This document shows positions 45,253 through 53,487 of a stretch of DNA of 64,000 nt, piece by piece. The stretch lies in contig NZ_JAMXFJ010000006.1 in NCBI RefSeq assembly GCF_025460805.1, positions 62,001 through 126,000 of the forward strand, given 5' to 3'. The translations under genes were made by a program, and so were the position numbers. The stretch's first letter is position 1; each line of letters starts with the position of its first letter. Below the pieces are notes generated by a model. The model was not told the DNA's origin, did not search any database, and worked only from the letters and a program-made list of their open reading frames with translations. The DNA is from Microvirga sesbaniae (GTDB taxonomy: Bacteria; Pseudomonadota; Alphaproteobacteria; Rhizobiales; Beijerinckiaceae).

Positions 45253-45987
45253 ATGGATAAGGTGTACAGCGATGCGCAGGCAGCGCTGGCCGGAATGGTC
45301 AAGGACGGCATGACCATCATGGCCGGCGGCTTCGGCCTGTGCGGAATTCCGGAGGCCCTGATCGAGGCGATCCGTGATTCGGGGGCGAAGGGTCTGACCT
45401 TCATCTCCAACAATGCCGGCGTGGACGGGATCGGGCTGGGCCGCCTCCTGGAGACCCGCCAGATCCGCAAGATGATCTCGTCTTACGTCGGCGAGAACAA
45501 GCTGTTCGCCCAGCAATTCCTCTCGGGCGAGCTGGAGCTGGAATTCAACCCGCAGGGCACGCTGGCCGAGCGCATCCGCGCCGGCGGGGCGGGCATCCCG
45601 GCCTTCTACACCAAGACGGGCGTGGGCACGCTAATCGCCGAGGGCAAGGAGGTGCGCGAGTTCGACGGCGAGAAATACGTCATGGAGACGGGCCTGTTCG
45701 CCGACATCTCCATCGTGCACGCCTACAAGGGCGATACGGAAGGCAATCTCGTCTACCGGAAGACCGCCCGCAACTTCAACCCGATGATGGCGACCGCATC
45801 CCGGCTGACCATCGCCGAGGTCGAGAACCTGGTGCCGGCCGGCTCGATCGATCCAGACTGCATCCATACGCCGGGCATCTTCGTGAAGCGCATGGTCCAT
45901 GTGCCGAACCCGGTCAAGCACATCGAGCAACGCACGACCCGCAAGCGCGCCGAGGCTGCGCCTGCCGGAGCAGGGGAGGAAGTCTGA
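45253..45987 (+). CDS. scoA: 3-oxoacid CoA-transferase subunit A
   Basis: Alpha subunit of a succinyl-CoA:3-ketoacid CoA-transferase, which activates acetoacetate for use of ketone bodies and polyhydroxybutyrate. 244 residues, family-I CoA transferase, with [31 protein letters not shown] and [46 protein letters not shown] precedes the ATG. The stop overlaps the start of the B subunit (TGATG). Substrate assignment is by family. Confidence 0.92.
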   Translation: MDKVYSDAQAALAGMVKDGMTIMAGGFGLCGIPEALIEAIRDSGAKGLTFISNNAGVDGIGLGRLLETRQIRKMISSYVGENKLFAQQFLSGELELEFNPQGTLAERIRAGGAGIPAFYTKTGVGTLIAEGKEVREFDGEKYVMETGLFADISIVHAYKGDTEGNLVYRKTARNFNPMMATASRLTIAEVENLVPAGSIDPDCIHTPGIFVKRMVHVPNPVKHIEQRTTRKRAEAAPAGAGEEV

Positions 45988-46667
45988 TGGCCTGGACCCG
46001 TGAGCAGATGGCCGAGCGCGCGGCCAAGGAGCTGCGCGACGGCTTTTACGTCAATCTCGGCATCGGCATCCCGACGCTGGTCTCCAATTTCATTCCCAAG
46101 GGCATGCGCGTCCAGCTCCAGTCGGAGAACGGCATGCTCGGCATGGGTCCGTTCCCGTATGAGGGCGAGGAGGACGCGGACCTGATCAATGCCGGCAAGC
46201 AGACGATCACCGAACTGCCGACCACCAGCTATTTCTCGAGCGCCGATTCCTTCGGCATGATCCGCGGCGGCCATATCGACCTGTCGATCCTGGGCGCCAT
46301 GCAGGTGGCCGAGAACGGCGATCTCGCCAACTGGATGATCCCGGGCAAGATGGTCAAGGGCATGGGCGGCGCCATGGACCTGGTCGCCGGGGTGAAGCGC
46401 GTCGTCGTGGTGATGGAGCACGTGGCCAAGGCCAAGGACGGCTCCGAAGACCCCAAGCTCCTCAAGAGCTGCAACCTGCCGCTGACGGGAACCGGAGTGG
46501 TCGATCTGGTGATCACCGATCTCGGCGTGTTCTCCATCGACAAGAAGGGCGGAACCGGCATGACCCTGATCGAACTCGCCGACGGCGTGACCGTGGAGGA
46601 GATCAGGGCCAAGACCCAGGCCGAGTTCAAGGTCGCCCTCGGCGGCGGCCAGGCCAGCGCGGCCTGA
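45987..46667 (+). CDS. scoB: 3-oxoacid CoA-transferase subunit B
   Basis: Beta subunit, 226 residues. Glu47 in QSENGMLG is the catalytic glutamate that carries CoA. Also typical are [11 protein letters not shown] and [24 protein letters not shown] lies four bases before the ATG, which overlaps the scoA stop. A strong hairpin follows at 46706-46736. Confidence 0.93.
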   Translation: MAWTREQMAERAAKELRDGFYVNLGIGIPTLVSNFIPKGMRVQLQSENGMLGMGPFPYEGEEDADLINAGKQTITELPTTSYFSSADSFGMIRGGHIDLSILGAMQVAENGDLANWMIPGKMVKGMGGAMDLVAGVKRVVVVMEHVAKAKDGSEDPKLLKSCNLPLTGTGVVDLVITDLGVFSIDKKGGTGMTLIELADGVTVEEIRAKTQAEFKVALGGGQASAA

Positions 46668-46705
46668 TCGTCACGCCGCCCGCAAGGACCGGGCGGAGGA
46701 TCCTC

Positions 46706-46736
46706 GTCGGGCCCCGGGGCAGTCCGGGGGCCCGAC
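46706..46736 (+). terminator. GC-rich hairpin after scoB
   Basis: gtcgggccccgg and ccgggggcccgac form a 12-13 bp stem with one bulge and a short loop (46706-46717, 46724-46736). There is no T-run, so this is a likely 3' stabiliser or Rho-assisted end rather than a classical terminator. Confidence 0.5.
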
Positions 46737-46803
46737 GTCGCTCCGTGGAACCGAGGGTGACAGCGGCTCGTTGCCCACCATCGTCGCTCTCTCGCCCAAG
46801 CCC

Positions 46804-47394
46804 ATGACACTCCTCGGACCGGCAGCCCTCCATCTCTGCATCGACATGCAGCGCCTCTTTTCAACCGAGGGGCCATGGCCGACGCCGTGGATGGAGCGTG
46901 TTCTGCCGACCGTCGTCCGGATTGCCGAGCGCGCGCCCGACCGTACGGTCTTCACCCGGTTCATCCCCCCGGTCCGGCCCGAGGACATGCCGGGCACCTG
47001 GCGCCGCTATTACGAGGAGTGGCGCCAGGTCACCCGCGAGCATCTCGATCCGCGGCTCCTGGAACTGATGCCGCCGCTGCAACGGCTCGCGCCGCCCGCC
47101 ATCGTTCTGGACAAGCCGGTCTATTCGGCGTTCGCCGGCCATAGGCTGCGCGATCTCGTCACCGAGCGGGGCGTCGATACTCTCCTGATCACCGGATCCG
47201 AGACCGATATGTGCGTTCTGGCCACCGTGCTCGGCGCGGTCGATCTCGGGTTGCGCGTTCTCATCGTCGCGGACGGCGTCTGCAGTTCATCGGACGAGGG
47301 GCACGATTCCCTCCTGACCCTGTATTCCAAGCGCTACAGCTATCAGGTCGAGACCGTGAGCAGCGAGGTCGTGCTGAGTCAATGGCCTTCGTGA
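46804..47394 (+). CDS. Isochorismatase-like cysteine hydrolase
   Basis: 196 residues of the isochorismatase-like fold with the catalytic triad Asp14 (LCIDMQ), Lys in DKPVYSAF, and Cys in GSETDMCVL. This set marks nicotinamidase/N-carbamoyl hydrolase/ureidoacrylate-type enzymes; substrate is not evident. The start at 46804 suits the family length; a TTG at 46771 would add 11 residues. No ribosome site is obvious for either. It follows scoAB after 137 bp and may have its own promoter. Confidence 0.85.
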   Translation: MTLLGPAALHLCIDMQRLFSTEGPWPTPWMERVLPTVVRIAERAPDRTVFTRFIPPVRPEDMPGTWRRYYEEWRQVTREHLDPRLLELMPPLQRLAPPAIVLDKPVYSAFAGHRLRDLVTERGVDTLLITGSETDMCVLATVLGAVDLGLRVLIVADGVCSSSDEGHDSLLTLYSKRYSYQVETVSSEVVLSQWPS

Positions 47395-47406
47395 GGATGC
47401 CCGGCT

Positions 47407-48543
47407 TCAGGGCCTGTATTCGAGCTGCATCGCGACGAGATCGGCCGTGGACGTTCCATAGCGCGCCGCAATGCCCTGCAAGGCGTGGTCGAGAGCTTCC
47501 GCGGGCCGCTGGGTGCCGATGGCCGGCAGCAGGTGGTCCGCCGACCAGTTGGTCGCGACCTTGTCGGGGATGATGCGGATGTGGCTCCGGGTCTCGAGGG
47601 GATCCTCGCTCCTGGCGAATGCCACGGCCCTCGATCGGTAGGTCCTCGACCAGGCATCCGCCACGAGGGCGAGGGAAACTTCGTCCGCTCCCGGGCGCAG
47701 ATCGATGCCCAGCTGCTCGCGGTTCCAGAAGGCCAGGCTGTTGCCGATGACCGTGAGGGCGAACGGGCGCGTGACGGCGAACGCCTCGCTTGCGTGGCGC
47801 GCGTCCCAGTGGGGGAGGCCGAGATCCCGCGCGACGGCCTCGGCCTTCGGCCGGCCCGCGATGGCCTCGATCAGGGTGAGCGCCATCGGCATCGAGGCGG
47901 TGATCCCCGTGGTCGTCATGACGCCTCGGTCGACCACGAACCTCCGGTCCGCGACGTAGCGCATGGCCGGATTCCTTTTGCGCAACTCGTCGATGAAGTA
48001 CCAGTGAGTGGTCGCCTGCTTCCCGTCGAGCAATCCGGCGGCGCCGACGATCTTGGCGCCGGCGCAGACGCCGATCACGATGGCGCCCTTGGCGGCCTGG
48101 TCCCGGATCCATTCCAGCACGACCGGATCGTCGTCACGGCTCATGGCGGGAACGATGACGAAATCGGCCCCGTCCTTGTATCGCTTGTCGAACTCCGCGA
48201 CGGTCATGTCCGGCATGACCTTGAACGCCGGGTAGAGCGTGACCGGTCCCGGCTTCGTCGCAAGCGCCACCACGCTGGCCACCTCGGCCCGCCGCAGGAT
48301 GCCGTAAGGCATGAGATAGTCGGTGGTCTCGGTCGCATCGTTGAGGCCGATGACCGCGATGACCGGACGCCGGCGCTTGGGAGGTTTCAGGGCCTCCAGG
48401 ACGGCATCGGCTTCCGCCTTCGGCACGGACGCTACGCCGTCGACCTGCGGGGCCGAGGGAAGGGAGAGGATCCAGACCGTGCCGATTGTCGCGAGGAGTG
48501 CGGCGACGCAAAGACAACTCCACAAGACAAGCCGCTTCTTCAT
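47407..48543 (-). CDS. Membrane-anchored DJ-1/PfpI family protein
   Basis: 378 residues: a membrane anchor or uncleaved signal at about 5-27, a DJ-1/PfpI domain at about 60-245 with the nucleophile-elbow Cys160 in GVCAGAK, then a C-terminal region of about 130 residues that I do not recognise. That region does not look like an AraC HTH, which often follows such domains. The order suggests an extracytoplasmic DJ-1-type enzyme or sensor. Start at 48543 (GGAG ten bases upstream); 48552 is less likely. Convergent with the isochorismatase-like gene. Confidence 0.78.
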   Translation of the reverse strand: MKKRLVLWSCLCVAALLATIGTVWILSLPSAPQVDGVASVPKAEADAVLEALKPPKRRRPVIAVIGLNDATETTDYLMPYGILRRAEVASVVALATKPGPVTLYPAFKVMPDMTVAEFDKRYKDGADFVIVPAMSRDDDPVVLEWIRDQAAKGAIVIGVCAGAKIVGAAGLLDGKQATTHWYFIDELRKRNPAMRYVADRRFVVDRGVMTTTGITASMPMALTLIEAIAGRPKAEAVARDLGLPHWDARHASEAFAVTRPFALTVIGNSLAFWNREQLGIDLRPGADEVSLALVADAWSRTYRSRAVAFARSEDPLETRSHIRIIPDKVATNWSADHLLPAIGTQRPAEALDHALQGIAARYGTSTADLVAMQLEYRP

Positions 48544-48858
48544 GCCAGTCATGCTCCGGTGAGCCTGCCCTAACGTATCCTAGGCGGTGTTGCGGATAGG
48601 GTCTACGTCATCCCTTCGGGCCATGTCGCCTCTTCACAGGTCTCTCGGACGAGACCGGATTGACCGACGATCTGTTGCATCAGATTCGTGTTGCGGAGCC
48701 CTAAAGCATCGGACGTGAAAAGTGGACTTGCACTTTTGGGATCCATCCGATGCTTTCTTCTCGAATGAGAGCATCGGTCAGAACGGACCCAGCGGGCCGC
48801 GCCAGCGAAAACCGGATCCACTTTTCACTAGCGTGGCCCGCTGGGTCCGTCCGATGCT
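48544..48858. other. Gap between the DJ-1-type gene and fbpB, with family B
   Basis: About 315 bp holding the promoter of the DJ-1-type gene (48544-48700) and a family B composite (48703-48861). No ORF is credible. Confidence 0.55.
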
Positions 48859-48861
48859 CTA
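48703..48861. repeat. Family B composite at the fbpB stop codon
   Basis: Starts aaagcatcggacgtg; inner parts ccacttttgggatccatccgatgct, acccagcgggccgcg, and gtggcccgctgggtcc; ends gtccgatgctcta. CTA at 48859-48861 is the fbpB stop on the minus strand. A second CTAG lies at 48827-48832. Confidence 0.85.
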
Positions 48862-50583
48862 AGAACCGGTTTCCGAACCGTCCGGGCCTTCCGCCGTTCT
48901 CGGGCGGGACTCGGCGCTGCGGACGAGCTGGATAACCGGAAGAAGACCGACGAGGACGATGACGAGCGCGGCGAGCGACCCGTCTTCGAAGCGGCCCCGC
49001 GAGGCATAGGTGTAGACGAGGGTCGACAGGGTTTCCGTGTTGAGAGGCCGCAGCAGGAGCGTCGCAGGCAGCTCCTTGATGCAGTCGACGAAGATCAGCA
49101 GGGCGGCGCTGGCCAGGGCCGGCCGCATGAGCGGAAGCTGGATCGTCCAGACCATCTCCCGTCGCGAAGCGCCGAGGGTGCGCGCCGCGTCCTCGAGACT
49201 CGGCGATACCCGGTCCAGGCCGGCCGAAAGCGAGCCGGTCGCGATCGACAGGAAGCGGATCACATAGGCGATGACGATGCCTCCGGCGGCCCCCATGAGC
49301 AGGAGGCCGATGCGCTCCCCGGTGAGACTGCGCCAGAGGGTCCCGATGAGATTGTCGATCCCGACGAGGGGCGTCATCAGCCCCAGGGCCAGAACCGTTC
49401 CGGGCACCGCATAGCCCAGCCCCCCGATGAACAGGGCGCCCCTGGTGAGAGGGGTTCTGGACAGGCGCGCGGCCGAGACCAGCACGACGGCGAGGAAGAG
49501 CACGACGCCGGTCGCAACGACGGAGAGACCGATCGTGGTCAGGAAATGGGCGAGGAACTCGGAATCGAACTGGTCGAAGAGGCTGCCGCGGAAGGTCTCA
49601 CGCAGCAGGAACGCCGTCGGCAGGACGAAGCCCAGCACGACCGGCACGGTGCAGAGCGCCGTCGCCACGAAGCGGCGCGCGCCGCGAAGCGGAACCGGAT
49701 GCACGTTGCGGTGCCGCTTGGGCGAAGCCGCATAGCGTCGGTCCCGCCGGCCGTAGCGCTCGATCAGGATCAGTCCCATCACGAAGGCGAGCATCACGCA
49801 GGCGATCTGCGCCGCGCCGGGCAGGCTGCCGCGGTTGAGCCAGGTGGTGTAGACCGATACGGTGAGCGTGCGCACCCCCAGATACTCGCTGGCCCCGATG
49901 TCGTTCAAGGCCTCGAGGAGCGCGAGCGACACCCCGACCGCGAGGGCGGGGCGGGCCAGCGGAAGCGCGATGATCCGGAAGAGCTTGATGCGGCTGGCGC
50001 CGAGGGTGCGGGCCACCTCCAGCATGCTTGCGCTCTGCGTCAGGAACATCGCCCGGGCGGCGATGTAGATGTAGGGGTAGAGCACCGCGGACATCACGAC
50101 GATGCAGCCCGGGAGGGAACGGATCTCCGGGAACCAGTAATCGGTCCTCGACTTCCAGCCCATGAGGTCGCGCAGGGCCATCTGCACGAGGCCGGCGGAG
50201 TCGAACACCTCGACGTAGATATACGCCGTGATGTAGGTCGGCACCGCGAGCGGCAGCGGCAGCAGCCAGACCAGGATGCCCCGGCCGGGAAACCGGTGCG
50301 CGGTGACGAGCCAGGCCGCGGTGATCCCCATCGAACCGGCCACGATGCCGATTCCGGTCAGCAGGGCCAGGGTATCGATGGTGCTTGCCGGAAGAACGTT
50401 GGCGATGAGATGCGGCCAGATTTCCGCGTCGCCTTCGGCGGCGATGCCGATCAGGGCGGCGACCGGCAGGAGAACGAGCAATCCGATCGCCGCGACGGCG
50501 GCCGAGAGCCACCAGGGAAGGCTCTTCGCCTTTCGCCCGACCGAGCGGCCGAATGCAGTCTGGGTTTTCGCAATCACGGTCAA
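48859..50583 (-). CDS. fbpB: Iron(III) ABC transporter permease, fused two-domain (FbpB-like)
   Basis: 574-residue permease with two consecutive binding-protein-dependent transport domains (about 30-285 and 310-560), each with an EAA loop (EVARTLGASRIKLFRIIALPLARPALA and EDAARTLGASRREMVWTIQLPLMRPALA). This fusion is typical for FbpB/SfuB. About 12 membrane segments. The start is unclear: TTG at 50583 or GTG at 50577, neither with a good ribosome site, so coupling to fbpA 76 bp upstream is possible. No ATPase gene is adjacent. Its stop lies in a family B repeat. Confidence 0.9.
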   Translation of the reverse strand: MTVIAKTQTAFGRSVGRKAKSLPWWLSAAVAAIGLLVLLPVAALIGIAAEGDAEIWPHLIANVLPASTIDTLALLTGIGIVAGSMGITAAWLVTAHRFPGRGILVWLLPLPLAVPTYITAYIYVEVFDSAGLVQMALRDLMGWKSRTDYWFPEIRSLPGCIVVMSAVLYPYIYIAARAMFLTQSASMLEVARTLGASRIKLFRIIALPLARPALAVGVSLALLEALNDIGASEYLGVRTLTVSVYTTWLNRGSLPGAAQIACVMLAFVMGLILIERYGRRDRRYAASPKRHRNVHPVPLRGARRFVATALCTVPVVLGFVLPTAFLLRETFRGSLFDQFDSEFLAHFLTTIGLSVVATGVVLFLAVVLVSAARLSRTPLTRGALFIGGLGYAVPGTVLALGLMTPLVGIDNLIGTLWRSLTGERIGLLLMGAAGGIVIAYVIRFLSIATGSLSAGLDRVSPSLEDAARTLGASRREMVWTIQLPLMRPALASAALLIFVDCIKELPATLLLRPLNTETLSTLVYTYASRGRFEDGSLAALVIVLVGLLPVIQLVRSAESRPRTAEGPDGSETGS

Positions 50584-50658
50584 AGGGAATCGGCGCCCCC
50601 GCGGCCGGCGGCGCCTCTCGAAATGGCAAGGGAGCGGCTTGATCCGCCGCTCCTCGTC

Positions 50659-51696
50659 TTATTGGTCGAAGCCGACCTTGTCGACCAGCTCGCTGGCCTT
50701 CTTGCGCAGCTTCGCGATCTCGGCGATCGGGATGGTGTCGGCCTTGAGCTCCCCGAAGGACGCGATCGTCGGATGGATCTTGATGCCGGCCTTGATCGGA
50801 TATTCCGAGTTGGCTTCGGCGTGAATCTGCTGGGACGCATCCGAGACCATGTACTCCATGAACTTCACGGCGTTGGCCTTGTTGGGGGCGTATTTCGTCA
50901 GGGCGAGGCCCGAGACGTTCACATGGGTTCCCCCGTCCTCGAAGGTCGGCAGGATCACGTTGATGGCCTCACCCCACTTCTTCTGCTCGGCATCGCTGCC
51001 GTTGAGCATGAGGGAGACGTAGTAGGTGTTGCCGACCGCGATGTCGCAGACGCCGGCCAGGATGTCCTTGGCCTGCTCGCGGTCGCCGCCCGAGGGCTTC
51101 CTGGCCAGGTTGGCCTTCACGCCCTTCAGCCACTCCTCGGCCTTCGCCTCGCCCTTGTGCGCGATCATGGCGGCGATCAGGCTGATGTTGTAGAGGTGCT
51201 GCCCCGAACGGATGCAGACCTTGCCCTTCCACTTGGGGTCGGCCAGCTCCTCGTAGGTGATCTTGTCCTGCTTCACGCGCTCCTTGGAGGCATAGACGAC
51301 GCGGCCACGGAGGGCGATGCCGAACCAATGGCCTTCGGGATCGCGATAGGCGGCCGGGATGACCTTCTCGAGCGCTTCGGACTTCACCGGCTGCGTCACG
51401 CCATAATCCTTTGCGGCCGCCAGGCGGCCGATATCGACCGTGATGATCAGATCGGCCGGGCTGTTCTGGCCCTCGGTGCGGATCCGCTCCTCCAGACCGT
51501 TGGCGATGAAGATCGTGTTGACCTTGATCCCGGTCTCCTTGGTGAACTCGTCGAGCACAGGCTTGATCAGACCGGGTTCGCGGGTGGTGTAGATGTTCAG
51601 CACCTCCTGGGCGAAGGCCGAAACACTCGTTCCCGCCAGGGCGCCGAGGGCCGCCGCACCCAGGAGCAGTCCGCGTCCAAACGAAAGGTTCACCAT
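50659..51696 (-). CDS. fbpA: Iron(III) ABC transporter substrate-binding protein (FbpA-like)
   Basis: 345-residue precursor; signal peptide to about residue 29 (SAFAQ). The mature protein starts EVLNIYTTREP and has FGIALRGRVVYASKERV, SGGDREQAKDILAGVCDIAVGNTYYVSLML and the tyrosine pair expected for Fe(III) binding in this class (GNTYY). GGAGG lies about nine bases before the ATG. It is transcribed ahead of fbpB. A palindrome and a direct repeat upstream (51790-51856) are candidates for iron-dependent control. Confidence 0.92.
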   Translation of the reverse strand: MVNLSFGRGLLLGAAALGALAGTSVSAFAQEVLNIYTTREPGLIKPVLDEFTKETGIKVNTIFIANGLEERIRTEGQNSPADLIITVDIGRLAAAKDYGVTQPVKSEALEKVIPAAYRDPEGHWFGIALRGRVVYASKERVKQDKITYEELADPKWKGKVCIRSGQHLYNISLIAAMIAHKGEAKAEEWLKGVKANLARKPSGGDREQAKDILAGVCDIAVGNTYYVSLMLNGSDAEQKKWGEAINVILPTFEDGGTHVNVSGLALTKYAPNKANAVKFMEYMVSDASQQIHAEANSEYPIKAGIKIHPTIASFGELKADTIPIAEIAKLRKKASELVDKVGFDQ

Positions 51697-51789
51697 TCCT
51701 GAAGTCCTCCAGCAAGCATCACGGGCGAGCCGTCTCGCCCAGTTCCGTTGACGCTGGAGGAACCATGATCGCGCTATCGCGTCAATCGA

Positions 51790-51856
51790 AAATCAAGTGA
51801 TTTCAATACCTTATAAGCTTTCTAAACTGCCTTCAATTTATAAGCTTTCTAAGCTG
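51790..51856. promoter_or_regulatory. Candidate operators upstream of fbpA
   Basis: A 14-bp palindrome AAATCA-AG-TGATTT (51790-51803) and a direct repeat ttataagctttctaa(a/g)ctg at 51811-51829 and 51838-51856, 27 bp apart. The AT-rich stretch is the promoter region of fbpA. The second repeat copy covers the stop codon of the upstream gene. Iron regulators (Irr, RirA, Fur/Mur) are possible binders; the sites do not clearly match one consensus. Confidence 0.55.
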
Positions 51857-52514
51857 ACGCGGCTTTCTGCACCGGCTCGATATCCGGCAGCGCGGCGCGG
51901 AGGCGGGCAATTTCCTCCTCCATCTTCTCCATGTTCGCGAACAGGCGCTCGCTGGTGAGACGGAGGAAGTAGAAGCCGAATTCCGGGTTCTGGAAATAGA
52001 GCTGGCGGACCTCGTCATAGGAGATGCTCAGCACCTCTCCGGCTTCCAGGCACTCGAGGGTCTGCGTGCGGGTGTTGCTCGGAGACATGAAGCCCATCTC
52101 GCCGACCACCTGACCCTGAAGGAGTTCGATGTCGATCTCCTTCAGGCGGTAGCGGCCCGAGATCGTGAAGAACATGCAGTTGGCGACGTCGCCCTTGGCG
52201 AAGAGGACTTCGCCGGTCTGTGTCCTGCGGCGGGTCATGAAGGGCTTGAGCCATTCCATGGACAGGTCGCTCTTCGAGGCGTGCTTCACGCGCTTGATCA
52301 GGCCGAGCATCTGGTAAAGCCGGGTGCCGTTGAGCGGCAGCAGGATGAGATTGACGACGAGGCTGGGATAGTTGCCCGTGAACGAGGAGAAGATCAGGGA
52401 GCAGATATTCGCTCCAATCCCGATGCAGCGCAGCGGGATGATGGTCTTCATCGCGCTGCCCGTGACGGCCAGGACTGCCCCGAACCACCCGATGGCCTCG
52501 TACCACGTCATCAT
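51849..52514 (-). CDS. Membrane-tethered cyclic nucleotide-binding protein
   Basis: 221 residues: three hydrophobic N-terminal segments (about 5-70, GWFGAVLAVTGSAMKTIIPLRCIGIGANICSLIFSSF and PSLVVNLILLPLNGTRLYQML) followed by a cyclic-nucleotide-binding beta-roll at about 90-190 (TQTGEVLFAKGDVANCMFFTISGRYRL, QGQVVGEMGFMSPSNTRTQT) and a short C-terminal helix. The classical arginine of the cAMP pocket occurs as NTRTQT. There is no HTH, so it is not a Crp-type regulator. It lies upstream of fbpA on the same strand. Confidence 0.78.
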   Translation of the reverse strand: MMTWYEAIGWFGAVLAVTGSAMKTIIPLRCIGIGANICSLIFSSFTGNYPSLVVNLILLPLNGTRLYQMLGLIKRVKHASKSDLSMEWLKPFMTRRRTQTGEVLFAKGDVANCMFFTISGRYRLKEIDIELLQGQVVGEMGFMSPSNTRTQTLECLEAGEVLSISYDEVRQLYFQNPEFGFYFLRLTSERLFANMEKMEEEIARLRAALPDIEPVQKAASA

Positions 52515-52679
52515 GTCTTCCCCGCATTTTGATCTATCGTTACGGCATATAGCACCAACCTAGGAATCCGCGCCAGCTGCGCATTGGCGCAGGGCACCAG
52601 ACTCTTCGGGAGAGGGTTCCGGGCCGTTAACGATCTCCGCAGCCCGGGCGCCCGTGCCGCGGTTCAGGGCGGCCCGACG

Positions 52680-52898
52680 TTACGGCCTGGCTTGCCCGGG
52701 AACGCTCAGGGTCCGTCGTTGGGCCGTCGCGCCGGATTGCGGTGCGGCGGAGGAGCGCCGTGGCGCTTCCGGCGAGAGGGAAGGCGGCGGAGGAACGGGA
52801 TCGCGCGGCAAGACGCCGACGGGAGCCGTGGAGGCGACGCAGCCGCTCAGGGCGAGTCCAGCAAGCAAAGCAGCGGGAAACGTTACGGAAAGACGCAT
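52680..52898 (-). CDS. Small proline-rich lipoprotein
   Basis: 72 residues: lipoprotein signal with lipobox LSGC (Cys20), followed by a low-complexity Pro/Ser/Ala/Arg tail. GGAG lies seven bases before the ATG. No domain. Similar short lipoproteins are common in this order; function unknown. Confidence 0.6.
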   Translation of the reverse strand: MRLSVTFPAALLAGLALSGCVASTAPVGVLPRDPVPPPPSLSPEAPRRSSAAPQSGATAQRRTLSVPGQARP

Positions 52899-53023
52899 GA
52901 TGTTACTCCACGGGAATCGATCCAGAAGCTAGACCATTAGATGTGGAAGTCGAGTCTGCTGTCGACAGCCAGGCGTTCGACCTGAACATCGCTCGCACCA
53001 TGAGCCCGTCCGATCCACCACCA

Positions 53024-53114
53024 CGTCATCACCGGGCTCGTCCCGGTGATCTCGATTGTCTGAAGCGCGGCGCTTCACCTTATCGGGATGGCCGGCACAA
53101 GGCCGGCCATGACG
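53024..53114. repeat. Family A REP pair
   Basis: CACC-type arm then GGCC-type arm with intact hairpins. Confidence 0.88.
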
Positions 53115-53152
53115 TGCGGAGGGTGTCATCGACCGCTCACACCAATCCTCCA

Positions 53153-53256
53153 CGTCATCACCGGGCTTGTCCCGGTGATCCCGATACGGTGAAGCAGCGC
53201 GCTTTTCCGATCGGGATGGCCGGCGAGAGGAGGGTGATGACCGCCCGGCCATGACG
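53153..53256. repeat. Family A REP pair with an expanded second arm
   Basis: First arm CACC type, intact. The second arm has an insertion in its loop (gagaggagggtgatgacc) so its hairpin is disrupted. Confidence 0.8.
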
Positions 53257-53324
53257 TGCGGAGGGTGGCAGGAAGGGCGCAGGCCGGCCATCACGTAAGA
53301 GCGTTTCGATCCTGTCCGGGAGTG

Positions 53325-53446
53325 GCGCGGCCCTTCGGGTCACGAGCGTGGCCCGCTGGGTCCGCCTCTTCCGATGCGCCGGTCAAGAGACGGAGCCTCG
53401 GATGAATCCCAGAAGTGGTGTCCACTTTTCACGTCCGATGCTCTAG
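53325..53446. repeat. Family B element
   Basis: Contains ggcccttcgggtcacg, gtggcccgctgggtcc, and the block gagcctcggatgaatccc...ccacttttcacgtccgatgctctag; CTAG at 53443-53446. About 75 bp match 45150-45217. Confidence 0.8.
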
Positions 53447-53487
53447 TTATTGGAAGAGAAGCACGAGAGGTTTTCCGAGGGGACTTC

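Larger units (their letters stand above)
52899..53487. other. Repeat-filled gap before the pentapeptide gene
   Basis: About 590 bp: two family A pairs, a broken arm near 53281-53297 and a family B element (53325-53446). The lipoprotein promoter (minus) lies near 52900-52960. The pentapeptide gene promoter must lie at the right end or within the family B element. Confidence 0.65.

Noticed and set aside
46771..46803. TTG start for the isochorismatase-like gene
   Set aside because: It adds 11 residues not typical of the family; no ribosome site supports it, although the ATG at 46804 also lacks one.
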